From positions 3,985-67,984 of the forward strand of contig JADKJZ010000016.1 of NCBI GenBank assembly GCA_016720805.1: a stretch of DNA of 64,000 nucleotides, written 5' to 3'. Positions 26,650 through 37,621 of this stretch are shown one piece after another. Below the pieces are notes generated by a model. That model was not told where the DNA came from and made no database searches. It was given only the letters and a program-made list of their open reading frames with translations. This stretch comes from Gemmatimonadota bacterium (GTDB taxonomy: Bacteria; Gemmatimonadota; Gemmatimonadetes; Gemmatimonadales; GWC2-71-9). Position numbers and translations under genes: made by a program. Each line of letters begins with the position of its first letter. Positions within the stretch are counted from its first letter, which is position 1.

Positions 26650-28473
26650 TCAGGCCTGCAGCCGGCGGCTCTCCGCCACCGTCCGCCAAATCCCCAATTC
26701 TCCCTCCATGACTCGGCTCACCTCGGCCGCCACCGCGCCAACCTCGAGCAATTCGATCGGCTGGACCCAGCGCATCCGGTCGGCCAGCCGCCCAAGCTGT
26801 GGCGCAATGCCTCCGGAGCGCAGGACGGTTCCCTCGAAGTCCGCCGTACCGAGGAAGCCGTGGATACCGGCCGCCAGCGCCGGCAGGGTGACCGCTGCCG
26901 CGTGGAGCGACGGGTTGATGATCTCCTCGGCCTCAAGGATCCGCGGGGCCGACCAACCCAGCAGATCCGCCGTGACGAAGCCGACCATTCCTGAGAGCCG
27001 AGCCAACGCGAGGAGCACCGCGAGCACCACGAATCGCTCGGCCCAGGCCTCCAGCGGATGATGGATCTTGGCCGATCGCGTGGCGACCGCCTCATGAAAA
27101 CGCTGCTGTGGCAGCAGCTCGGCGTCGAGGAACCAGTCCCGCGTAGCGGCGGTATGCGCAGCGTCAAGCGTCCCGCCGATCAGCCCGGCGTCCCGTGCGA
27201 CGGCGCGGAGGTACCAGGCCACCCACCCCTCCCGATCGGCCCCATGCTGCGTTGCGGCGCGAACCGCCTCCGGCACCCGCACCAGCGGTGTGGTCCGGGC
27301 CAGCGGCCACAGCATCGCCAGATGGCGAATTCGCTCGGCAAGCGAGCGGAACTGCAGCCAGCGATCCTGCGAACGTGCCTGCCGCCCTCGCCGAACGAAG
27401 TAGAGCACCACGAGCAGCAACAGCACCTCGCCTGCCTCCGGGACAGGGCCCAGGGCCTCGAACTCTGCCGCCCCGATCCCCGCCGCCATGACGGCGAAGA
27501 CCGTGAGCAGAAAGATCGCCGTGAATGACTGCCGGAACGCGGCGCCATACCAGACGGCCGCCGTGTCGGCCCAGCCGTGGGCGTCGGCAAACCTCGCGGT
27601 GACCTCCACGCGCCGCTCACTGGGGAGCGCGGTCCAGGCCCGGCGCCATTCCTCGCCGCATGCCTCACCAGGCTGATCGGGAATGGCCCCGCCAGCGGGT
27701 GCCTTCGTCCCGGCCGCGAAGTGCACGAGGCGGTCGTACAGTCGCGAGCGTGGTCGGCGCGGGAAGTCGCCAGTCAGGAATTGCCCGAGAATGGGATCGG
27801 GGGTGGGGGCGGCGAGCAGGGCCGTGAGCATGGCAGGGAGCCGAGTCAGTCCGTGCGCCCGCCCTTCGTCCGACTCGCGGAGCTCCTCCAGCCACGGCGC
27901 GCTGGGCATCAGGGGATCGATGCGGATGATCGGGACCGCGTCGCGTCGGGCGTGCTGGACCACCTCGGCGGTGCCGCCGACGCCACGGGCCCGCGCCCCA
28001 TCCCACACCGCGATCAAGAGATCCGCCTGCTCCACCAGGACCTTCGCCAGTGGCACGTACGCATCGTACCGCCCGGCCACGCCGTCGAGCACCGTGACCG
28101 TCGCACACCCCTCCAGCGCGGCGCGCAGCGCCTCCTGCGTGGCGGCGTGATGCCCCTCGACCGGAAAGGGCAGGACGGCATGCACCGCCCAGGATGCTTC
28201 GGCGTGTGCCGCATCGACGGCATCGCGATCCGTGCCGTCGGCCATCCCGGTCAGCAGCGTCAGCCGCGGTCCGTCCGACCGATAGTGCCGCACATCCGTC
28301 GTGGCCGCGACGGCGCTTTCTCGCACCTGCCGGAGGAGTCGCCCCAGGGTCCCGCGGAGCAGGCCGCGGTCCACCCCTTCGAGCCGCTCGGCCCGGTGGC
28401 CGACCACGCCGACTCGAATGGCGACGCGGGGCCGGAGGTCGGCGCGGACGGGCTGGGGGGTGGCAGCGGGCAT
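26650..28473 (-). CDS. SLOG-SLATT-like membrane protein, predicted nucleotide sensor/effector
   Basis: From ATG 28473 the protein is 607 residues. Residues about 16-185 look like a SLOG Rossmann-like nucleotide-binding domain: VGVVGHR, LLTGMADGTDRDAVDAA, HAVLPFP, LLIAVWDG and GGTAEVVQHA. Two hydrophobic helices follow at about 312-334 and 349-363. Immediately after comes the RWLQFRSLAERIRH helix, the pattern of SLATT two-helix effectors. A second hydrophobic pair and a FEGT...R..LADRM...MEGELGIWR tail complete it. In published comparative genomics, SLOG senses nucleotide signals and SLATT is a predicted pore-forming effector. It is divergent from a TIR gene. Domain calls are from motif memory; the start codon has no strong ribosome site. 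Confidence 0.65.
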   Translation of the reverse strand: MPAATPQPVRADLRPRVAIRVGVVGHRAERLEGVDRGLLRGTLGRLLRQVRESAVAATTDVRHYRSDGPRLTLLTGMADGTDRDAVDAAHAEASWAVHAVLPFPVEGHHAATQEALRAALEGCATVTVLDGVAGRYDAYVPLAKVLVEQADLLIAVWDGARARGVGGTAEVVQHARRDAVPIIRIDPLMPSAPWLEELRESDEGRAHGLTRLPAMLTALLAAPTPDPILGQFLTGDFPRRPRSRLYDRLVHFAAGTKAPAGGAIPDQPGEACGEEWRRAWTALPSERRVEVTARFADAHGWADTAAVWYGAAFRQSFTAIFLLTVFAVMAAGIGAAEFEALGPVPEAGEVLLLLVVLYFVRRGRQARSQDRWLQFRSLAERIRHLAMLWPLARTTPLVRVPEAVRAATQHGADREGWVAWYLRAVARDAGLIGGTLDAAHTAATRDWFLDAELLPQQRFHEAVATRSAKIHHPLEAWAERFVVLAVLLALARLSGMVGFVTADLLGWSAPRILEAEEIINPSLHAAAVTLPALAAGIHGFLGTADFEGTVLRSGGIAPQLGRLADRMRWVQPIELLEVGAVAAEVSRVMEGELGIWRTVAESRRLQA

Positions 28474-28518
28474 GGGGGCAGGGTCGGAGGGTGGTTGATG
28501 CGCTGGAGCCTTCCCCAG

Positions 28519-28588
28519 ATCTAACCGCCGCGAGGCCGCCCCGGAAGGCGCGCTGCCGGTTGCGGGCCTGCCCGGTGGGAGCGATGTT
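28519..28588. promoter_or_regulatory. divergent promoter region between the SLOG-SLATT and TIR genes
   Basis: The 142-base gap 28474-28615 holds weak candidates. For the TIR gene: TTGCGG (28560-28565), 17 bases, GATGTT (28583-28588). For the SLOG-SLATT gene: TTAGAT (28519-28524) on the minus strand with a poor -35. Neither start codon has a clear ribosome site; the TIR leader is pyrimidine-rich. Confidence 0.3.
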
Positions 28589-28615
28589 CTTGCTCTCCTC
28601 CCTCCCCCGCGGTCC

Positions 28616-30055
28616 ATGGCCCACGACGTCTTCATTTCCTACTCCAGCACCGACCAGCCGGCGGCGCTCGCCGTGTTGCACGGACTCGAGAGTGCCGGCA
28701 TCCGCTGCTGGATCGCGCCACGCGACATTCCCGCGGGCGCAATCTGGGCCAAGTCGATCATGGAGGGGATCAGCGGCTGCCGCGTCCTGGTGGTGGTGTT
28801 CTCCACCAACGCGAACCGTTCCGAGCACGTGATCAACGAGGTGGACGCCGCGGTCCGCAAGGGCGCGATCATCATTCCATTCCGCATCGAGGATGTGATG
28901 CCGGATGGCGCGATGGAATACCACCTGCGCACGCGTCACTGGCTCGACGCACTCACGCCGGACCTGCAGCGCCACACGGAATTGCTGGCCGAGAAGATCC
29001 AGCCGCTGCTCGCCGCACCGGGTGGCACGGGACCCACGCCGACGGCGCCGCCCCGTCCGATCCCCGAAGGGCTGCCGAAGCGGCGGGTGAAGAAGGGGCC
29101 GCCGCGCCAGTGGCGTCGGTATCGCACGCCGGCCGCGCTCCTCGGCATCGTCCTGCTTGGCGGGGGATGGTATGCCACCCGCGCCCGGCCCAAGGAGGGC
29201 GTGCAGTTCGAAGTGAGGGAAGTGTCGAGCAGTGGCGGCACCGCGCTCTCCGTCCGCGTCACCGGGGCCGCGATGCGTTTCTTCGAAGGCCCGCGCGAAA
29301 CCCCGACGTTGACCACCCGCGCGTACGCCGACTCCTTCGCGATCGGCCGGGCACGCTACCTCTATCCCGAACTCAAGCTGACCTACGACGCCCCGGGACG
29401 AGACTTCACGATCCCGTTCTCGTGCACCGTGACACGTGATGGCGGCACGGTGATCACCACGATCGCCATTGTGGCGAAGTTGCAGGCTGCATGGACCGAG
29501 AGCTACCACACCAACGGATACGGCCGTGACACGCCCGGCTGGTGGCAGCTCGGGCGGCACGAAGTGCGGTGCTACTATGGCGAGGAGTTGATCTTCCGCA
29601 ACTGGTTCCGCATCGTGGCGTCCGGTGATGCTGCGGCATCGCCTGCCGCCAATGGACCGGTCGCCACCGCCGAACCCTTGGCGAGCATCCATGCGCGGGT
29701 GCGACGGATCACGCTCTTCCCCTCCGGTCGTCAATTGCCGCCAGAGGCCTCGCAGAGTCCGACCACAACCTTCGAGTCCGCACAGACCACCTACATCGGC
29801 GCCAAGGTGCTGCTCAACCACGACGCACCGGGCCGTCGGCTGCAGGCGGCCCTCACCTGCCGCTTTCTCCGCGACGGTACCACGGAACTGGGCCGGGCCA
29901 CGCTCCGCTACGACATTCAGCCAACGTGGACCTCGACCTGGGCGGCGATCCCGTTCGGCCGCGAAACGGCGGGCGGCTGGCCGGCGGGGCAATATCTGAT
30001 CGCCTGTGACGACGGACAGCGCACCCTCGCCCAGCAGCGGTTCACGCTGCGCTGA
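28616..30055 (+). CDS. TIR-domain transmembrane protein with duplicated outer domains
   Basis: 479 residues. The TIR domain spans about 3-130: FISYSSTD at 6-13, the BB-loop CWIAPRDIPAG at 31-41, and Glu75 in HVINEVDAA at the position of the catalytic Glu of NAD-cleaving TIRs. A basic linker (155-170) precedes one hydrophobic helix at about 172-188. Two similar domains follow (about 195-335 and 355-479), each with a DAPGR motif, a Cys before a RDG turn, a GR-T-G-W-G block and a second Cys. Bacterial TIRs make NAD-derived signals or deplete NAD+. The TIR should be cytoplasmic and the repeats periplasmic. Role inferred, not shown. Confidence 0.8.
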   Translation: MAHDVFISYSSTDQPAALAVLHGLESAGIRCWIAPRDIPAGAIWAKSIMEGISGCRVLVVVFSTNANRSEHVINEVDAAVRKGAIIIPFRIEDVMPDGAMEYHLRTRHWLDALTPDLQRHTELLAEKIQPLLAAPGGTGPTPTAPPRPIPEGLPKRRVKKGPPRQWRRYRTPAALLGIVLLGGGWYATRARPKEGVQFEVREVSSSGGTALSVRVTGAAMRFFEGPRETPTLTTRAYADSFAIGRARYLYPELKLTYDAPGRDFTIPFSCTVTRDGGTVITTIAIVAKLQAAWTESYHTNGYGRDTPGWWQLGRHEVRCYYGEELIFRNWFRIVASGDAAASPAANGPVATAEPLASIHARVRRITLFPSGRQLPPEASQSPTTTFESAQTTYIGAKVLLNHDAPGRRLQAALTCRFLRDGTTELGRATLRYDIQPTWTSTWAAIPFGRETAGGWPAGQYLIACDDGQRTLAQQRFTLR

Positions 30056-30067
30056 GGGTCAAGCGGT

Positions 30068-32173
30068 TCAGCGCCGTGGCGGCAGCGCGGCGCGGGCCGC
30101 ATCGACGGCCTTTGCTGCGTTCTGAATCCGCTCGGCCAGTTCCTTCGACTCGGCGGCAGCGCGCGCCGAGTCGTGGTCTCGCAGCGCCTCGACCACGCCG
30201 GGGAACTGGACATTGGCATAGCCGTTGTCGCGATCGGACGCGAAGATCAGGTTCTTCAACAGCGGCCGCCCCACCAATCCACTCGGCCGTGCCAGCAGCG
30301 GCTCCACGTGCCGAAGCAGACGATTGGCCTCCGCAAGGGTCCCCAGGTCCGGGTTGGTCGCCAAGAGGGCGTCACGCGCCGAGGTGAACCGTGCACCGGC
30401 CGCCTCGAGTTCGCGCGCAGCCGCCGCGACGCCATCCAGTTCGCCACCAATGGTGGCCGCCCCTGGCTCACGACGCGTGCGCTCGACCAGCGTGATGAGA
30501 TACGCCCCGAGCATGCCGTGATCGAGCGGGACCACGGCCGCATTCGCCAGCCGGGACAGGATCACCGAAGAGAGCTGTCCCGCCGCCACATGACTCAGAT
30601 ATCCCGGATCGCCGAACCGCTCCATCCAGGTGTAGCTGTCATAGGCGCTGTGATAGACACCGCCGGGGCCGCCGAAGCCGAACTCGATCGACGGCAGGCC
30701 GAGCATGTTGTAGAAGCCGGCAAAGTCCGATCCGCCGCCGAGATCACCGACGGGCGGGAGCGGCCGCTGCGTCGTGACCGTGCGCTGCGCCCAGTCACGG
30801 TAGACCGAGCCGGTATCCCCGGGCTGACGGATCCCCTGCGTCGCATCGCGGAGGAACGCCGCCAGCGAGGCCGTCCCGCCGGCACCGAACGAACGGCCGG
30901 ACGCGGCCACATCCTGATTCAGGTAGGCGACCGCATTGGCCGACAGGGTGTCGCGCATCAACTCGACCCACTCGGTCGACCCGACCAACCCCCACTCCTC
31001 GGCATCCCATGTGGCGAAGACGATCGTCCGCAGCGGACGGTGGCCCGCCTTGAGTGCGGCGCCCCACGCCTCGGCCGCCTCGAGAATCGAGACGACTCCG
31101 GAGACGTTGTCGGCCGCACCCGGTCCCCAGGCATCGCGATGCCCGCCCACGATGACCATCTCGTCGGGAAACTGCGACCCGCGGATCACGCCGAACGTGT
31201 TGACGATGGTCTTGTAGGCGCGCTCGCCACGCTCGGGCCAGAGCGCGACACGCGCCTGCACCTTGTCGTCGCCGACGTGATAACGGAACGCCAGGCCACC
31301 TTGCCAGCCGGCGGGCACCGAGAGCCCACGCATCTCGCCGAGCAGCTGGCCGGCGTTGCCATAGGAAATGGGAACCACCGGAATCTTCGGCAACCCGAGG
31401 GTCTCCAGGGCAGCGCGCTTCGCATCGACCGTGGACGGCCACCCCGGCGTCGTCGGGTCGCCGAAGCCGTTGTAGATCGAGCCGCGCTGCACACCCGTCG
31501 CGGGCCGCATCGGGCCCTCGGGGTACACGTCGCCCTGCGTGAAGCCGTCATCGAGGGGATCACTGTAGATCAGCAGCCCGATGGCACCGCGCGCTTCGGC
31601 CTCGCGCGCCTTGATGCCACGAAACGACCGCCCATAGCGCGCGATGGCGATGCGACCCTTCACCGATACACCGAGTGAATCAAGCGTGGCATAATCGGCG
31701 GGAAGGCCATAATTCACGTACACCAGCGGTGCGCGCACATCACCGGCGCCGGCGTTGCCATTCATCGCGGGCCACCGCTGCAGTCCGGTGGTCGGATCGC
31801 CCGCAATCGCCGGTTCGCTGAGGTCGAGGCGACGACGCGTCGGGGTGAGCCGTTCGACCACCGTCGAGTCGTGGTACGGGAGATAGACGCGGAACGGCAC
31901 GCGCATCGTGTCCAGTCCGTACGATGCCATCGTCGTGAGGACGTAGTCCGCGGTGGCGCGCTGCGCTGGCGTGCCCGCGATGTGGGGCCGCGCCGCCAGC
32001 GTCCGCGCATGGGTGCGCGCGGTGGCCACGTCGGGAACCCCGAGCAGCCGCGCCTCGAGCGCCGCTTCGCGTGCTGCGCCGAGGGGCGTGAAGCCGGTGA
32101 TGGCACCCTGCGCCGTGGCGATCGTCGGTGCGGCCAGCAGGGCGAGTCCAGCGAGGAGGCGCTTCATGATCAT
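30068..32173 (-). CDS. secreted M28B peptidase, glutamate carboxypeptidase II-like
   Basis: 701 residues with a signal peptide (hydrophobic 5-20, cut near ATAQG), a protease-associated domain and an M28 di-zinc domain. A helical transferrin-receptor-like C-terminal domain begins near residue 560. All zinc and catalytic positions are visible: GGHRDAWGPGAADN, TWDAEEWG, YLNQD and VYHSAYD. The family removes C-terminal acidic residues from peptides, so export and peptide scavenging is likely. ATG 32173 overlaps the stop of the LVIVD gene (ATGA); a second ATG at 32167 is also possible. Confidence 0.88.
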   Translation of the reverse strand: MIMKRLLAGLALLAAPTIATAQGAITGFTPLGAAREAALEARLLGVPDVATARTHARTLAARPHIAGTPAQRATADYVLTTMASYGLDTMRVPFRVYLPYHDSTVVERLTPTRRRLDLSEPAIAGDPTTGLQRWPAMNGNAGAGDVRAPLVYVNYGLPADYATLDSLGVSVKGRIAIARYGRSFRGIKAREAEARGAIGLLIYSDPLDDGFTQGDVYPEGPMRPATGVQRGSIYNGFGDPTTPGWPSTVDAKRAALETLGLPKIPVVPISYGNAGQLLGEMRGLSVPAGWQGGLAFRYHVGDDKVQARVALWPERGERAYKTIVNTFGVIRGSQFPDEMVIVGGHRDAWGPGAADNVSGVVSILEAAEAWGAALKAGHRPLRTIVFATWDAEEWGLVGSTEWVELMRDTLSANAVAYLNQDVAASGRSFGAGGTASLAAFLRDATQGIRQPGDTGSVYRDWAQRTVTTQRPLPPVGDLGGGSDFAGFYNMLGLPSIEFGFGGPGGVYHSAYDSYTWMERFGDPGYLSHVAAGQLSSVILSRLANAAVVPLDHGMLGAYLITLVERTRREPGAATIGGELDGVAAAARELEAAGARFTSARDALLATNPDLGTLAEANRLLRHVEPLLARPSGLVGRPLLKNLIFASDRDNGYANVQFPGVVEALRDHDSARAAAESKELAERIQNAAKAVDAARAALPPRR

Positions 32174-33633
32174 GGTGCGATCGTCCCGGTGATGTCGTAG
32201 ATCCGAAGTTCCGGGGTATTGGTGCCCCCGGGATTCTTGGCGGTGAAGACATAGGTGCGGCCATTGATCACCGCGATCTCGCCGGTGTGCAACCCCTCGG
32301 CCACGACGATCGAGCCACGCAACACCGGGGCACGCGGATCGGCGAGCGAGTACACGTACAGACCGGCACCTGCCCCTCCCTCGACGGTCGCCACGAGCGC
32401 CACGCTGCCCGGCGTGACGGCGACATCACTCACCGTCGTGGCATTCGGAATCGGAATTTCGAGGATCGGCGCCGGGGTGGGGCCGCCCACGTCCCAGATG
32501 CGGATGCTGTTGCCCCGCACGCCGCGATTGCCCCAACCGCCCGTGTAGGCCGTCGTCCCGGTGATCCAGAGGTCGGAAACATACTGCGTGGGCACGTTGT
32601 TGCCGCCGCCGAGGGTGGCGAGCGTCAACGGGTCAAGCACCCAGAGGCCGCTGAGCATGTCCGTGGCGTACAGGCGGCCACCAGCGAGCATCACGCCCCA
32701 GATGTAGGTGTTGTTGCTGCCACCGGGCTGCACCTGCGCCACGATCCGGCTCGACATGTCGCCCGTGAGGGTGCCGGACACATCCACCGCGATGACACCC
32801 CCATTGTAGTACGCGGCATAGAGAATCTGCCGCGCCTCGTCCATCCAGAAATTGTGCGTCCCGGCCCCAGGCACGTGAATGAAACCGACCTCGACCGGAG
32901 CGGCGAGGTTGCTGACGTCCACGATGTGGATGTCGCCCGACGATGCCACGCCGACGGTGCCCGGGCCTTCCTGGCCGATGAACAGGTACTTCTTCTGATT
33001 GGTGACCGGGTTGTGGAACCACCAGGCGTTGTGCACCTGCGCGCCGCCCGCCACCCCGTTGGCGCTGGTGATCAACCGCGAGACAAGCTCCGGGTTGTTG
33101 GGCGTGCCACCGCGGACGCCGTTGCCGACATCGTAGATGTAGACGCCGGCATTCCAGGCACAGACGAACGCCAGCCCGTCGCGCACGAAGGTATCGTGAT
33201 GCCCGTACGTTGCCGGCACGCCGACCGACGCCACCAGGACCGGCGTCCGATTCACGACGGCACTCGTCGCGGTCGCGGAAAAGACGATTTCCGGGGTGCC
33301 CTGCGTCACCGTGGCGCGTGCCGAGTTGGTGCCGGCGTTGGCGCCCAGCGTGAGCACGGCCGTCGCCTCGCCGAGCGCATTGGTGACCCCTTCACCCGGC
33401 GTGATGTTTCCCCCGCCAAGGATCGGGTTCCAGCGCACTCGCCGTCCGGCGACGGGCACGCCCATCTCGTCCTTGACGAGGATCTTGAACGGCTGCAGCG
33501 CCGTGCTGACAGAGGCCGACTGATTGTCGCCGGCCACCATGGTCACGAAGACCTGGGGCTCGGAGGCGACGGGGGCCGTCCCGCAACCGGCGACGACCAG
33601 CATGAGCAAGGCGAGTCGGGGGGCTCGAAGCAT
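32170..33633 (-). CDS. LVIVD-repeat lipoprotein with an Ig-like domain
   Basis: 487 residues from ATG 33633. It has a lipoprotein signal with lipobox VVAGC (Cys near residue 19), then a bacterial Ig-like (Big_1-type) domain of about 100 residues (VPVAGRRVRW...GEATAVLTLG). A beta-propeller-like region follows with several LVIVD repeats (GDIHIVDVSNLAAPVEVG). Probably an outer-membrane-anchored, surface or periplasmic protein of unknown ligand. It lies between a barrel gene (24-base gap) and the M28B peptidase (4-base overlap). Confidence 0.75.
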   Translation of the reverse strand: MLRAPRLALLMLVVAGCGTAPVASEPQVFVTMVAGDNQSASVSTALQPFKILVKDEMGVPVAGRRVRWNPILGGGNITPGEGVTNALGEATAVLTLGANAGTNSARATVTQGTPEIVFSATATSAVVNRTPVLVASVGVPATYGHHDTFVRDGLAFVCAWNAGVYIYDVGNGVRGGTPNNPELVSRLITSANGVAGGAQVHNAWWFHNPVTNQKKYLFIGQEGPGTVGVASSGDIHIVDVSNLAAPVEVGFIHVPGAGTHNFWMDEARQILYAAYYNGGVIAVDVSGTLTGDMSSRIVAQVQPGGSNNTYIWGVMLAGGRLYATDMLSGLWVLDPLTLATLGGGNNVPTQYVSDLWITGTTAYTGGWGNRGVRGNSIRIWDVGGPTPAPILEIPIPNATTVSDVAVTPGSVALVATVEGGAGAGLYVYSLADPRAPVLRGSIVVAEGLHTGEIAVINGRTYVFTAKNPGGTNTPELRIYDITGTIAP

Positions 33634-33656
33634 CGGGACCTTCTGCGGGAGGTGAG

Positions 33657-34913
33657 TCAGGGAATGTGGTGCTGATGGTCCGGATCGGTGGCGAGGACGC
33701 CGTAGCGACCCATGCGGTGGTGACGCATTCCCCACCCGACGACCACACCGATTGAAAGCTGCCGCACGGAGGTCCCGCCATACAGGCGGACGGGGTCGAA
33801 GATGCCGGCGTCGAGCTTTTCCACGTCGCCGAACGTCGCCTCGATGAATGGCGTCGCCCGGAACGGGAGCGCGGGGTCGCGGAGTTCGCGCGCCACGCGG
33901 ACCGTGTGCAGCGTCCAGCGTCCGATGCCGAGAATGCTGTTCTCAAGATGCGGTCGGAGCGACCGGAACGGATCGAGGAGGCGCTCCTCCTCCGGCCGAT
34001 CCGTCGCCTCGAAGCGATACCCTGCTGACCAGGGACCACGGCGGATGCTCCCCTCGGCCAGCACTGACAGGAAGACGAAGGTCCCCTCCAGTTCGCTGGT
34101 ACGAGCCCACTCGGCCATCAGGTAGCGCGTGCCCCAGCTCGGGGCATCCTGCCACCGCAGCGAAGCCGACGCCTTCTCGGCCCGACCGCCAGCTGCAGGC
34201 CGATGCTCCGGGGAAAGTATCGACGCCACCGATCCCTGGAGTTCGAGTCCCGTCAGGGGGCGCACCGTGACCCGCAGCGCTCGTGAATCGCCGAAGCGCC
34301 ACTGCCCGTCAGGGAGTCGCAACAGCGGCCACTGTGACGGATGCTCAGGCTCATCGCCGTTGAAGAGCGCCCCCTCGACCGTCACCGGGCCATGATCGAC
34401 CTGGCCGATGACGACGGCGCGCTCGAGTACCTGTGACAGGTGGTGGTTCACCGGGTAGCGGAGGAACGGCCGCACCATCGGATCGTCGGTGCCGAACGGG
34501 ACGAAGCCCTTCCCCGCCACCAACCCGAGCCGGGTGCCGCGCCGTGCCGTCCCCAGCAGGTCTGGCGTCCCGAGGAGCAGTTCATGGACCGTGGTGTGCG
34601 GATGTCGCCGGTCGACGAAGCCCTCACCCCAACCGCCAGGGGTCAACTCGCCGCCCGGGATGGTGATGCTCTCGAAGTTCAGGGTGAGTGTCCCCTGCAG
34701 CCGTCCGCCGGCGGCGCTGAGCAGCGCCATCGCCACCGGCTGGACCAGGCGCACCTCGGTGAGCGAGCCGCCACTGGGAATGGGGTCGACCGACGTCGCC
34801 ACGCCGACCCCTTGGGCCATCGGCGTAAGCCGGACGCTCGACTGGGCGGAGAGCGCGTTTGCGCCCCCGCCCAGTGCGGTCACCACGACCAGCGCCAGCC
34901 TGCGCCAGCTCAC
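33657..34913 (-). CDS. outer-membrane beta-barrel protein, family uncertain
   Basis: 418 residues with a signal peptide (hydrophobic 5-18, cleavage near ALSAQ), then alternating hydrophobic strands without helices. The RRHPHTTVHEL and FLRYPVNHHLSQ stretches resemble a family of barrel proteins with an RRHPHD motif, which I recall as often near metal or redox genes. The C-terminus is His-rich (HHRMGRYG, DHQHHIP). GTG 34913 overlaps the sdhB stop (GTGA), so it is coupled to succinate dehydrogenase. No function can be assigned. Confidence 0.6.
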   Translation of the reverse strand: MSWRRLALVVVTALGGGANALSAQSSVRLTPMAQGVGVATSVDPIPSGGSLTEVRLVQPVAMALLSAAGGRLQGTLTLNFESITIPGGELTPGGWGEGFVDRRHPHTTVHELLLGTPDLLGTARRGTRLGLVAGKGFVPFGTDDPMVRPFLRYPVNHHLSQVLERAVVIGQVDHGPVTVEGALFNGDEPEHPSQWPLLRLPDGQWRFGDSRALRVTVRPLTGLELQGSVASILSPEHRPAAGGRAEKASASLRWQDAPSWGTRYLMAEWARTSELEGTFVFLSVLAEGSIRRGPWSAGYRFEATDRPEEERLLDPFRSLRPHLENSILGIGRWTLHTVRVARELRDPALPFRATPFIEATFGDVEKLDAGIFDPVRLYGGTSVRQLSIGVVVGWGMRHHRMGRYGVLATDPDHQHHIP

Positions 34914-35683
34914 ATCACGCCTGAGGCTGCGTGCGCTCCGGCCCGCTCACCAAGGGAGGCGCGCAGGTATTCGCGATTGAGGAAGGCGATGTTCTCGATC
35001 GAGATCTCCTTCGGGCAGGCGGCTTCGCACTCGCCGAAGTTGGTGCAGCCCCCGAAGCCCTCCTCGTCCATCGCGTTCACCATTGCCAGCACCCGACGCT
35101 CGCGCTCCGGCTGGCCCTGCGGCAGCAGTCCGAGGTGAGTCACCTTCGCCGAGGTGAAGAGCATCGCCGAGGCATTGGGGCAGGCCGCGACGCAGGCACC
35201 GCAGCCGATGCAGGCGGCAGCATCCATCGCGCGGTCGGAGTCCTCCTTCGCGATCGGGATCGCATTGCCGTCGGGCGGCGCGCCGGTCGGCACCGAGACG
35301 AAGCCGCCAGCCTGGATGATCCGATCGAACGGCGAGCGATCGACGACGAGGTCGCGCAGCACCGGGAAGGCCTTGGCGCGCCACGGCTCGATCGCGATCA
35401 CGTCGCCGTCCTTGAAGCTCCGCATGTGGAGCTGGCAGGTGGTGACGCCACGCTTCGGACCATGCGGCGCCCCGTTGATCACCAGCGAGCACATGCCGCA
35501 GATCCCCTCGCGACAATCATGGTCGAACGCGATCGGCTCCTCGCCGCGGCCCTGCAACTCCTCGTTGACGACGTCGAGCATCTCGAGGAATGACATGTGC
35601 TCGTTGGCCGTTGCCGCGTAGGTCTTGAAGGCCCCGGTCGCCCCGGGGCCGGCCTGGCGCCATACCTTGAGGGTCAGCTTCAT
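34910..35683 (-). CDS. sdhB: succinate dehydrogenase iron-sulfur subunit
   Basis: Electron-transfer subunit of complex II, 257 residues. It carries the 2Fe-2S ligands CREGICGMC with a distant Cys in TTCQLH. Two later motifs, CIGCGACVAACP and CTNFGECEAACP, hold the 4Fe-4S and 3Fe-4S clusters. I use ATG 35683, but a GTG at 35692 overlapping the sdhA stop is possible (three more residues). Its stop overlaps the next gene, the barrel protein. Confidence 0.95.
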   Translation of the reverse strand: MKLTLKVWRQAGPGATGAFKTYAATANEHMSFLEMLDVVNEELQGRGEEPIAFDHDCREGICGMCSLVINGAPHGPKRGVTTCQLHMRSFKDGDVIAIEPWRAKAFPVLRDLVVDRSPFDRIIQAGGFVSVPTGAPPDGNAIPIAKEDSDRAMDAAACIGCGACVAACPNASAMLFTSAKVTHLGLLPQGQPERERRVLAMVNAMDEEGFGGCTNFGECEAACPKEISIENIAFLNREYLRASLGERAGAHAASGVM

Positions 35684-35688
35684 GTCGC

Positions 35689-37602
<1,914 letters not shown>

Positions 37603-37621
37603 GACTGTGCTACCCCGGTTG

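Noticed and set aside
28474..28635. N-terminal extension of the SLOG-SLATT protein up to 28635
   Set aside because: The added residues are Arg/Pro/Gly-rich, unlike any domain, and would overlap the start of the TIR gene.
26650..30055. Canonical Thoeris locus
   Set aside because: No SIR2-containing ThsA is present; the SLOG-like domain is joined to SLATT-like helices instead, so it is reported only as Thoeris-like.
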